Origin: Bog-473 sp963766995
Lineage (GTDB): Bacteria > Actinomycetota > Acidimicrobiia > Acidimicrobiales > RAAP-2
Assembly: GCA_963766995.1 (NCBI GenBank)
Contig: CAVYCE010000002.1
Location: forward strand, 310,001-374,000
Reading direction: 5' to 3'
DNA length: 64,000 nucleotides
Below the pieces are notes generated by a model. The model was not told the origin of the DNA. It ran no database searches and was given only the letters and a program-made list of their open reading frames with translations. Shown one piece after another: positions 1 to 7,133 of this stretch. A program made the position numbers and the translations under genes. Within the stretch, counting starts at the first letter, position 1, and each line of letters opens with the position of its first letter.

Positions 1-13
1 GGCGGGCTAGCGC

Positions 14-799
14 TCACAAGCCGAGTAATGCCTCAATGCCGACGGTCAGCCCCGGACGATCGGCCACTTGGCGCACGGCCAATAGCACGCCCGGCATGTA
101 GGACACCCGGTCGTAGGAGTCTTGCCGAATGCTCAGGGTCTGTCCGGGTGAGCCGAAGATGACCTCTTCGTGCGCCAGCAAACCGGGCAGGCGCACCGAA
201 TGGATGTGCACACCGCCGGGACCCTCGGCACCTCGAGCGGCGGGGACCACCATGTCGACGGTGGGGTCGGCCGACAGTGGCCCGCTGTCGGCCCGCTCGC
301 GGGCCGCTGCGATGGCCGTGGCGGTGTGGAGGGCCGTGCCGGATGGGGCGTCCTTCTTGGCGTTGTGATGCAACTCAATTACCTCAACCCCTTCCATAAA
401 GGGGGCCGCTATTTCACACAGCTTCAAGAGGAGGACGGCGCTGATGGTGAAGTTGGCAGCCACCACCGCATTGGCGGTCGAGGCTTCGAAGAGGCGAGCA
501 GCTTCAGAGAGTTCCGCCTCGGACAGCCCCGTGGTGCCCACTACGGCGTGGATGCCGTGTTCGGCGTATCGGGGCAGGTTGGCGCGCACAGCCTCGGCCA
601 CGGTGAAGTCGACCACGACTTCGGCCCCGTGCTCCCACAAGGCTTCGACGGAAGCCTCAATGTCCAGACCTTCGACGCTCTGGCCAGCGGCGATGGGATC
701 GACGGCGGCTACCAATTCCAGGTCGGAGGCAGTGGCCACGGCCCGGCATACTTCGAGCCCCATGCGGCCGCCGGCGCCGACCACACCGACCTTCTGCAT
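14..799 (-). CDS. dapB: 4-hydroxy-tetrahydrodipicolinate reductase
   Basis: Cytosolic NAD(P)H-dependent reductase of the lysine/meso-diaminopimelate pathway, so it feeds both protein and peptidoglycan synthesis. The 261 residues match the usual DapB length. The N-terminal Rossmann loop GAGGRMG lies at residues 9-15, and the catalytic segment ELHHNAKKDAPSGTA at 142-156 carries the His pair and Lys expected at the active site. The ATG at 799 is the only start that keeps the dinucleotide loop near the N-terminus. It follows the M16 peptidase gene by 9 nt on the same strand and is probably the last gene of the pnp operon seen here. The assignment is secure. Confidence 0.96.
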   Translation of the reverse strand: MQKVGVVGAGGRMGLEVCRAVATASDLELVAAVDPIAAGQSVEGLDIEASVEALWEHGAEVVVDFTVAEAVRANLPRYAEHGIHAVVGTTGLSEAELSEAARLFEASTANAVVAANFTISAVLLLKLCEIAAPFMEGVEVIELHHNAKKDAPSGTALHTATAIAAARERADSGPLSADPTVDMVVPAARGAEGPGGVHIHSVRLPGLLAHEEVIFGSPGQTLSIRQDSYDRVSYMPGVLLAVRQVADRPGLTVGIEALLGL

Positions 800-808
800 G
801 AAAGAACC

Positions 809-2071
809 CTACCGGGCGGCCATGGCGGCGAGGTGGCTGTCGAATGCATCTTCGTCGAACGGGCCCACCGCGCTGAGCGAGCGAGGAGCCTTCACCAGTT
901 CCTGGGCCTGGGCCAGCACCTGTTCGGGCGTGACGGCCTCGAGTCGGGCCAGGACCTGGTCGATGGAGTGCACCTCACCGTGCAGCAGCACAGATGCACC
1001 TATGCGGCTCATGCGCGCGCCCGAGTCCTCACCCGACAGCAGCATCTCGGCTCGCAGGTTGCCCTTGGCGATGGCCATCTCGCGCTCAGTGATCCCGTGC
1101 TCGGCCAGCTCTTCGAGCTCGCCCGTGACAATACGGAGCACCTCGTGGACATTCTCCGGGGCAGTGCCGGCCACAATGGCCAGCGTGCCTGCATCTTGGT
1201 AGGCCGTGCGCTCCGACCACACCGAGTAGGCCAAGCCGCGCTCCTCCCGGATTTTTTGGAAGAGGCGACTGGAAAGACCACCACCCAGCACGTGATTGAG
1301 CACGGCCAAAGCCCAGCGGCGATCGTCGTAGCGCGAGACGGATTGCACGCCATAAATGACATGGGCTTGCTCCGTCGGACGGCGCACCACGTGGAGCGGG
1401 CGGATGTCGTGCCCCGGCGCTTCTCGCACGGGAGCCGCACCGCCGGAATGCCCCGTGAAACGACGTTGCAGTTCCGCCGCCACCGACTCGTGTGTGCAGT
1501 CGCCGGCCACCGACACGACCATGTTGCCCGGCCGGTAGTGCGCATCGAAGAAGCCGCGGATGTCCGGCGCGCTCAAGCCTTCCACCGTCGTCGCCGTGCC
1601 CAACGTGTCGCGCCCGAGCGCGTGGCCCGGGAACAACGAGGCCTGCCATTGCTCCGAGGCCAGGTCCAGCGGCTCGTCGGCGTGCATGAGGATCTCGTCG
1701 AGGATGACCGTGCGCTCGCCGTCCACATCGGCCGGACGGAGAGCCGGCTCCCACATAATTTCACTCAGGATGTCGAGACCCAACGGCAGGTGTTCAGACA
1801 GGAGACGCACGTAGAAGGTGGTGTACTCCTTCGTCGTGAAGGCGTTCGAGTCGCCGCCCACCTCGTCCAATGACTCGGCAATTGATGCCGCCGAGCGTGA
1901 GGCGGTGCCTTTGAAGAGGAGGTGCTCTAAGAAGTGCGAGGCACCGGCCAACTCGTCCGGCTCATCACGAGAGCCCGAGCCCAGCCAGAACGCCACGGCG
2001 ACCGAGCGGACATCCGCCATGGTCTCAGTAACCAGGCGGATGCCGCTGGGTAGTACGGAACTCTGAATCAA
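809..2071 (-). CDS. M16 family zinc metallopeptidase
   Basis: Pitrilysin/processing-peptidase family protein of 420 residues. The inverted zinc motif HFLEH is at residues 46-50 and a distal Glu is available near residue 127 in an ILDEI context, so the N-terminal half should be catalytically competent. The C-terminal half is the usual inactive repeat with an SYR-like strand rich in Arg. The start is a TTG at 2071 whose TTGA overlaps the pnp stop by 4 nt, which implies translational coupling. The pnp-M16-dapB order is common in Actinobacteria and Firmicutes. The physiological substrate is unknown. Confidence 0.92.
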   Translation of the reverse strand: MIQSSVLPSGIRLVTETMADVRSVAVAFWLGSGSRDEPDELAGASHFLEHLLFKGTASRSAASIAESLDEVGGDSNAFTTKEYTTFYVRLLSEHLPLGLDILSEIMWEPALRPADVDGERTVILDEILMHADEPLDLASEQWQASLFPGHALGRDTLGTATTVEGLSAPDIRGFFDAHYRPGNMVVSVAGDCTHESVAAELQRRFTGHSGGAAPVREAPGHDIRPLHVVRRPTEQAHVIYGVQSVSRYDDRRWALAVLNHVLGGGLSSRLFQKIREERGLAYSVWSERTAYQDAGTLAIVAGTAPENVHEVLRIVTGELEELAEHGITEREMAIAKGNLRAEMLLSGEDSGARMSRIGASVLLHGEVHSIDQVLARLEAVTPEQVLAQAQELVKAPRSLSAVGPFDEDAFDSHLAAMAAR

Positions 2072-4503
2072 CGGCGACGGTTGCGCCCACCGCGGGGCGG
2101 GCGACGATCCCCACCGCCACTGCGGCCTTCACCTTCGGCCGCACCGGGACCGAGATCGCCGAGGTCGGCGACCAGCTCAGCCTCGAAGGCGTCCTCGAAG
2201 GAAGGTGCGCTGCTGGTGCTGCTACTCGTGCTGGCCGGTGCCGCAGAGGCAGGCGCCGCTGGTGCACTTTCCGCATCCCTGTTCCCCTCCGGAGCCGGAG
2301 CTGATGTCCCTTCGGGCACCGAGGCCAACGACAGGGACACCTTGCCCTGCGGGTCGATGTCATCGACACGGACCTCAATGGGCTGACCGAGCGTGAGCAC
2401 GTCCTCCACGTTGTTGATGCGCTTGCCACCGGCGAGGGGCGACAGCTTCGAGATGTGCAGCAGGCCGTCGCGGCCAGGGAGCACGTTGACGAACGCACCG
2501 AACTTGGTGATGTTGACCACCCGGCCGGGGTACACCGCTCCGACGTCGGCGGTGGGCGGGTCCAAAATCAAGGAAATGCGGCGACGAGCTTCCTCGACCG
2601 CATTGCCGTCCTTGGCCCCAATGGTGACGGTACCCACCATGCCGTCGTCATCGACGGCGATGTCGGCACCGGTCTCCTGCTGCAGGGTGTTAATGACCTT
2701 GCCCTTGGGGCCGATGACCTCGCCGATCTTGTCGATCGGGATCTCCATGGAGATGATCTTCGGCGCACTGTTGGCCACGTGGTCGCGGGGCTCGGCGATA
2801 GCGCTGGCCATCACGGCGAGGATGGTGAGGCGGGCTTCCTTGGCCTGCAGCAGCGCCTTGGCCAGGACGTCGGCGGGCAGGCCGGCGATCTTGGTGTCGA
2901 GCTGCAGAGCCGTAACCGCATCAGCCGTGCCGGCCACTTTGAAGTCCATGTCGCCGAAGGCGTCCTCGGAACCCAAGATGTCGGTCAGCGTGACGTAGTT
3001 GCCGCCTTCGTAGACCAGGCCCATGGCGATGCCGGCCACCGCACCCTTGAGCGGCACGCCGGCCGCCATGAGTGAGAGGGTTGAACCGCAGACCGAGGCC
3101 ATCGACGTCGAGCCGTTGGAAGTCAGCACGTCGGAGACGACACGCAGGGTGTAGGGGAATTCCTCGGCGCTGGGCACAACGGGCAGCAGGGCCCGTTCGG
3201 CCAGCAGGCCGTGGCCAATCTCACGACGCTTGGGACCGCGCATGAAGCCGGTCTCGCCGGTGGAGAAGGGCGGGAAGTTGTAGTGGTGCATGTAGCGCTT
3301 GGAGTCGACCGGGGTGATGGTGTCGAGCAGCTGGTTCATGCGGGGCATGCCGAGCGTCGTCACGTTGAGCACCTGGGTCTCGCCGCGCTGGAACAGAGCC
3401 GATCCGTGGGCGGTCGGGAAGAGGTCGATCTCAGCCGAGAGCGGACGGATGTCGGCGGTGCCACGGCCGTCCACTCGGACGCCCTCCTCGACGATGCGCT
3501 TGCGCACGAGCTTCTTGGTCAGCGAGCGGATGGCGCCCTTGACTTCGCCGCCGCGGCCCTCGAACTCCTCGGCCAGCTGCGACTTGATGTCGTCACCGGC
3601 GGCGTCGAGCGCGGCGTTGCGCTCGGCCTTGGAGGTGACGAGGTTGGCCTTGGCGATGAGGTCGGTGCCGACGGTCTCAACTCGTGACCACACGTCAGGC
3701 TGGTAGTCGCTGAACGTGGAGAACGCGATGGTCTCGATGGGGCCGTGTGCGGCCACCACCTGGGCCACCAGGTCACGCTGGAGCAGGATGGATTCGCGGA
3801 TCCACGTCTTGGCGGCTTCGAGTCCCTCGGCCAGTACCTCTTCGGTGACCTTGGGGGCGCCGGCCGCGTAGTAATCCCACGACTTCTCGGTCCCGCCGGC
3901 TTCCACCATCATGATGGCGATGTCGGTGTCAGCTGTCTCGCTGAGTGCCCGCCCAGCGACGACGAGCTCGAACGTTCCCTCTTCACCTTCCTCGAAGGTG
4001 GGGTGCGGGATCCAGGTGCCTTCGGTGGTGTATGCCACGCGCACGGCGCCGATGGGGCCGTCGAAGGGGATGCCCGAAATCATGAGCGCAGCCGAGGCGG
4101 CGTTGATGGCCAGCACGTCGTGCGGGTTGACTTGGTCGGCGCCGAAAATGGTGCCCACGACATGCACTTCGTTGCGGAATCCGTCGGGGAACGACGGGCG
4201 CAGCGGGCGGTCAATGAGACGGCAGGTCAGGATGGCCTGGTCCGAGCTCTTGCCTTCCCGACGGAAGAACGAGCCGGGGATTTTGCCGGCGGCGTAGGTC
4301 CGCTCTTCAATGTCAACCGTCAGGGGGAAGAAGTCAGTCCCTTCCCGAACCGATCGGGCTGCGGTGGCCGTAGCCAACAGGATGGTGTCGCCGATACGTG
4401 CGACAACGGCGCCGTCGGCCAGGTTGGCCAACTTTCCGGTCTCGAACGTCAGCGTGCGGTCGGTGCCCTGAATCGGGCCCGATACGGAAATGGCGTCAGC
4501 CAT
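2068..4503 (-). CDS. pnp: Polyribonucleotide nucleotidyltransferase (PNPase)
   Basis: Phosphorolytic 3'-5' exoribonuclease of the RNA degradation machinery. The 811 residues contain two RNase PH-like domains separated by a helical region, then a KH domain with the GPKG loop (about residues 585-590), an S1 domain (KFGAFVNVLPGRDGLLHIS) and a Ala/Ser/Pro-rich acidic tail ending in Arg-rich residues. AAGGAG lies 6 nt before the ATG. It sits 115 nt downstream of rpsO, and that gap carries a nested inverted repeat that could form the leader through which PNPase often controls its own message. The stop overlaps the M16 start by 4 nt. Confidence 0.97.
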   Translation of the reverse strand: MADAISVSGPIQGTDRTLTFETGKLANLADGAVVARIGDTILLATATAARSVREGTDFFPLTVDIEERTYAAGKIPGSFFRREGKSSDQAILTCRLIDRPLRPSFPDGFRNEVHVVGTIFGADQVNPHDVLAINAASAALMISGIPFDGPIGAVRVAYTTEGTWIPHPTFEEGEEGTFELVVAGRALSETADTDIAIMMVEAGGTEKSWDYYAAGAPKVTEEVLAEGLEAAKTWIRESILLQRDLVAQVVAAHGPIETIAFSTFSDYQPDVWSRVETVGTDLIAKANLVTSKAERNAALDAAGDDIKSQLAEEFEGRGGEVKGAIRSLTKKLVRKRIVEEGVRVDGRGTADIRPLSAEIDLFPTAHGSALFQRGETQVLNVTTLGMPRMNQLLDTITPVDSKRYMHHYNFPPFSTGETGFMRGPKRREIGHGLLAERALLPVVPSAEEFPYTLRVVSDVLTSNGSTSMASVCGSTLSLMAAGVPLKGAVAGIAMGLVYEGGNYVTLTDILGSEDAFGDMDFKVAGTADAVTALQLDTKIAGLPADVLAKALLQAKEARLTILAVMASAIAEPRDHVANSAPKIISMEIPIDKIGEVIGPKGKVINTLQQETGADIAVDDDGMVGTVTIGAKDGNAVEEARRRISLILDPPTADVGAVYPGRVVNITKFGAFVNVLPGRDGLLHISKLSPLAGGKRINNVEDVLTLGQPIEVRVDDIDPQGKVSLSLASVPEGTSAPAPEGNRDAESAPAAPASAAPASTSSSTSSAPSFEDAFEAELVADLGDLGPGAAEGEGRSGGGDRRPPRGGRNRRR

Positions 4504-4525
4504 GATGCTCCTTGTGTGTTTTCAG

Positions 4526-4608
4526 GGGCATCTCACTGTCCGGTTCCCAGTGGTCGACCACCTCAGGTGAAGTGACCGGCCACTGGCAGCCGACGTCCCG
4601 AGATGCCC
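4526..4608 (-). promoter_or_regulatory. Nested inverted repeats in the pnp leader
   Basis: Between rpsO and pnp an outer 9-bp perfect inverted repeat (4526-4534 with 4600-4608) encloses an inner 7-bp repeat CCAGTGG/CCACTGG (4547-4553 with 4580-4586). The apical part also contains the palindrome GTGGTCGACCAC. There is no U-run after it, so a terminator is unlikely. In enterobacteria the rpsO-pnp gap forms a long hairpin cut by RNase III and used for PNPase autocontrol. A similar role here is inference from position and structure. Confidence 0.6.
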
Positions 4609-4618
4609 GGGGTGTGCT

Positions 4619-4876
4619 CTACCGCCGAATGCCGAGGCGGGCGATGACGCTGCGGTAACGCTCGACGTCGTTCTTACGGACGTAATCGAGCAACCGCCGA
4701 CGCTGGCCGATGAGCTTCATCAAGCCGCGACGGGTGTGGTGGTCCCCCTTGTGCTCCTTCAAATGCTCCGTGAGATGGTTGATCCGTCCCGACAGCAGTG
4801 CGATCTGCACCTCTGGCGAACCAGTGTCACTTTCGTGCAGCCGGTACTCGGCAATAGTGGCCTGCGTGTCGGGCAT
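4619..4876 (-). CDS. rpsO: 30S ribosomal protein S15
   Basis: Small-subunit protein that binds 16S rRNA helices 20-22 and bridges to the large subunit. The 85-residue product has the family signature DTGSPEVQIALLSGRI followed by HTRRGLMKLIGQRRRLLDY. I chose the ATG at 4876, which gives MPDTQATIAEY, over an upstream in-frame ATG at 4939 that would add 21 unconserved residues. A GAGG lies about 11 nt before it. It is placed between ribF and pnp in the usual order. Confidence 0.95.
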   Translation of the reverse strand: MPDTQATIAEYRLHESDTGSPEVQIALLSGRINHLTEHLKEHKGDHHTRRGLMKLIGQRRRLLDYVRKNDVERYRSVIARLGIRR

Positions 4877-4958
4877 GTAGGGAAGAACCTCGGAGAGTTT
4901 GTAGGAATGCGGCGGGGACCAGCCCCAACCGGCGTCCATCGTAACAGGTAGAGCGCCC

Positions 4959-5870
4959 TCAGCTGGTTTCAGCCGTCAGCACGCGTTCAGCGTCGGTCAC
5001 GTCGAGCTGCATCTGGGCGATGAGGGAGTCGACCGAGTCGAACCGGATTTCATCTCTGAGGCGGCTGACGAACGCCACCTCCCCCAATTCTCCGTACAAA
5101 TCGCCCTCAAAATGCAGGAGAAAGGCCTCCACCAGCACCGTTGCGTCGGCCGGGTCGTAGAACGTGGGCCGGCGGCCGACCGAAATCGCCGCCATGTGTC
5201 GCTGCCCACCCGGCCGGGTGAAGTACCCGGCGTAAATCCCGTCGGCCGGTAGCGCTATTTCAGCGTCGATCTGGAGGTTGGCGGTGGGGAACCCCAGTTC
5301 AGGGCCACCGCGGCCGTCTCCGTGCACCACTTCCCCCCTCACCGCATGGGGTCGTCCCAAAAGGGCTGCAGCGGCCCGGACGTCCCCTGCGGCCACCAGG
5401 TTCCGGATGCGGGTCGAGGACACCACCTCAGACTGGTCGCCGGTGAGACCCACGCCCACCACCTCGAATCCGTCCCGCTGCCCGATCTCGGTCAGCAGGG
5501 CCACGTTGCCCTTGCGCCCGTGCCCGAAGTGGAAGTCCTCCCCCACCACGACCAGCCGCGCCTCGAGAGTATCGACCAGTACCTCCTGAATGAAGTCCTC
5601 TGCCGTTTCGTCGGCCCGAGCCCGGTCGAAGGGCACTACCAGGGTGCGGTCCACCCCGCAGTCGGCCAGGAGCTCGAGCTTCTGCTCCAGATCGGTCAGC
5701 TGCTTGGGCGCCGACTCGGGCCGCACCACGCTCGCCGGATGGCGGTCGAACGTCACCACCACCGTCGAGAGACCCACGGACTGGGCCCGTTGGCATAGGT
5801 CGCGCAACAAGGCCCGGTGCCCAAGATGCACGCCGTCGTAGGCGCCGATGGTGACGGCTGTTCCGGGCAT
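4959..5870 (-). CDS. ribF: Bifunctional riboflavin kinase / FAD synthetase
   Basis: Converts riboflavin to FMN and then FAD in the cytosol. The N-terminal nucleotidyltransferase domain shows GAYDGVHLGH at residues 8-17. The C-terminal kinase domain carries GFPTANL and the RPTF strand. The length of 303 residues is typical of the two-domain prokaryotic enzyme. It lies 18 nt downstream of truB and 82 nt upstream of rpsO, on the same strand as both. Confidence 0.95.
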   Translation of the reverse strand: MPGTAVTIGAYDGVHLGHRALLRDLCQRAQSVGLSTVVVTFDRHPASVVRPESAPKQLTDLEQKLELLADCGVDRTLVVPFDRARADETAEDFIQEVLVDTLEARLVVVGEDFHFGHGRKGNVALLTEIGQRDGFEVVGVGLTGDQSEVVSSTRIRNLVAAGDVRAAAALLGRPHAVRGEVVHGDGRGGPELGFPTANLQIDAEIALPADGIYAGYFTRPGGQRHMAAISVGRRPTFYDPADATVLVEAFLLHFEGDLYGELGEVAFVSRLRDEIRFDSVDSLIAQMQLDVTDAERVLTAETS

Positions 5871-5888
5871 CGCTGACGAGGATAGGCG

Positions 5889-6764
5889 TCAGTCGTTGGC
5901 CAGCACGACGACCGGCTTGATGCGGTCGGTGCCCGTGGCCTCGTATACAGCCAGAAGATCCCCGCGCTCATTCAGCATGGCCCAGGGCCCGTCGCCCGCG
6001 GCTCCGATCGGGACACGGTCCAGAGGAAGGCCGCGTCCGATGACCGTGGCGGTCTCCGCGGTCACCGTCACGAAGTCCAAATGGCGCATGGCTTGGGCCG
6101 GGGTGAGGACGGTGTCGGGACCCACCAGCTCCAAGGACCGCATCTCGCTTTCGCCGAAGGAGCCGATATGCGTGCGGCGCAGCATGCCGATATGGGCCCC
6201 GCCACCCAGGGCCACACCCAGGTCCTGTGCCAGCACGCGCACATACGTGCCTGACGAACACTCCACCACGGCCCGATAGACCAGCGGGCGCTCCGGGTCG
6301 GGCGTGACGTCGTACCGGTAGACGCTGACCGGACGCGGGGGTCGGTCCACCTCAATCCCCTGACGAGCCAGCTCATGCAAGCGGCGTCCACCGATCTTGA
6401 TGGCCGACACCATGGGCGGGACTTGCTCAATATCTCCGGTCAGTCCGATTGCCGCGTCACGCACTTGGGCCGGCGTGACGGAGGACATGTCGTAGGTGCC
6501 GGTGATGTCCCCGGACGCATCGAGGGTGGATGTAGCGCTGCCGAGCACGATGTCGGCCACGTACGTCTTGGGCAGCGCAGTGAGGAAGCGCATGAGGCGG
6601 GTGGCTCGCCCGAGACCCACCAGGAGGACACCGGTGGCGTCGGGATCAAGGGTGCCAGCGTGGCCGACCCGGCGCTGTCCGAAAATGCGCCGACACCGGG
6701 CGACGACGTCATGCGAGGTCCAACCGGCCTCCTTGTCGATGACGACCAGGCCGTTGATGCTCAC
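5889..6764 (-). CDS. truB: tRNA pseudouridine(55) synthase
   Basis: Makes pseudouridine 55 in the T-loop of tRNAs. The catalytic Asp40 sits in GTLDPDATGVL and the N-terminus has the KEAGWTSHDVV strand typical of TruB. The 291 residues include a short C-terminal PUA-like tail (ALNERGDLLAVYE). The ATG at 6764 overlaps the rbfA stop as ATGA, so the two are probably translated in a coupled fashion. Confidence 0.95.
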   Translation of the reverse strand: MSINGLVVIDKEAGWTSHDVVARCRRIFGQRRVGHAGTLDPDATGVLLVGLGRATRLMRFLTALPKTYVADIVLGSATSTLDASGDITGTYDMSSVTPAQVRDAAIGLTGDIEQVPPMVSAIKIGGRRLHELARQGIEVDRPPRPVSVYRYDVTPDPERPLVYRAVVECSSGTYVRVLAQDLGVALGGGAHIGMLRRTHIGSFGESEMRSLELVGPDTVLTPAQAMRHLDFVTVTAETATVIGRGLPLDRVPIGAAGDGPWAMLNERGDLLAVYEATGTDRIKPVVVLAND

Positions 6765-7126
6765 TCGTCGTCTTGACCGTGATCCCGGTCCAACCCCCTC
6801 AACAGTTCCTCCACCCGCGAGCCAGCCACGATGGCTGGGTCGGCCCGGAAGGCAAGTCGCGGTGTTCGCTTCATGGTCACCTGTGACCCGATGAGTTTCT
6901 GCAGGTAGATACGGCGCTCTTCCAGCGCCTCAGCTACTTCGTTGTTCATGCTGGCTAAATACACCGTGGCATTGCGCATGTCGGCCGCAGTGTCCACCGA
7001 GGTCACCGTGACCATGCGGAAGCGCTCGTCGGCATCGGCCAGACGTTCCAATTCCTCCGCAATGACTTGTCGCAGTACTTGATTGACCCGCAAGGAGCGG
7101 GGGTACGTTGCCGTCCGCCGTTTCAC
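6761..7126 (-). CDS. rbfA: 30S ribosome-binding factor A
   Basis: Late 30S maturation and cold-shock factor with a single KH-like fold. Conserved segments are PRSLRVNQVLRQVIAEEL near the N-terminus and the DMRNATVYLA strand. The frame is open up to an ATG at 7162, but that start would lie 29 nt inside infB and add twelve unconserved residues. I prefer the GTG at 7126, which begins VKRRTATYPRSLRV and sits 7 nt after the infB stop. The product is then 121 residues, near the family size. Confidence 0.88.
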   Translation of the reverse strand: MKRRTATYPRSLRVNQVLRQVIAEELERLADADERFRMVTVTSVDTAADMRNATVYLASMNNEVAEALEERRIYLQKLIGSQVTMKRTPRLAFRADPAIVAGSRVEELLRGLDRDHGQDDE

Positions 7127-7133
7127 AGTGGCG

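Noticed and set aside
170..1873. 567-codon plus-strand frame opposite dapB and the M16 peptidase
   Set aside because: It is the antisense shadow of two recognised genes in high-GC DNA and shows no domain.
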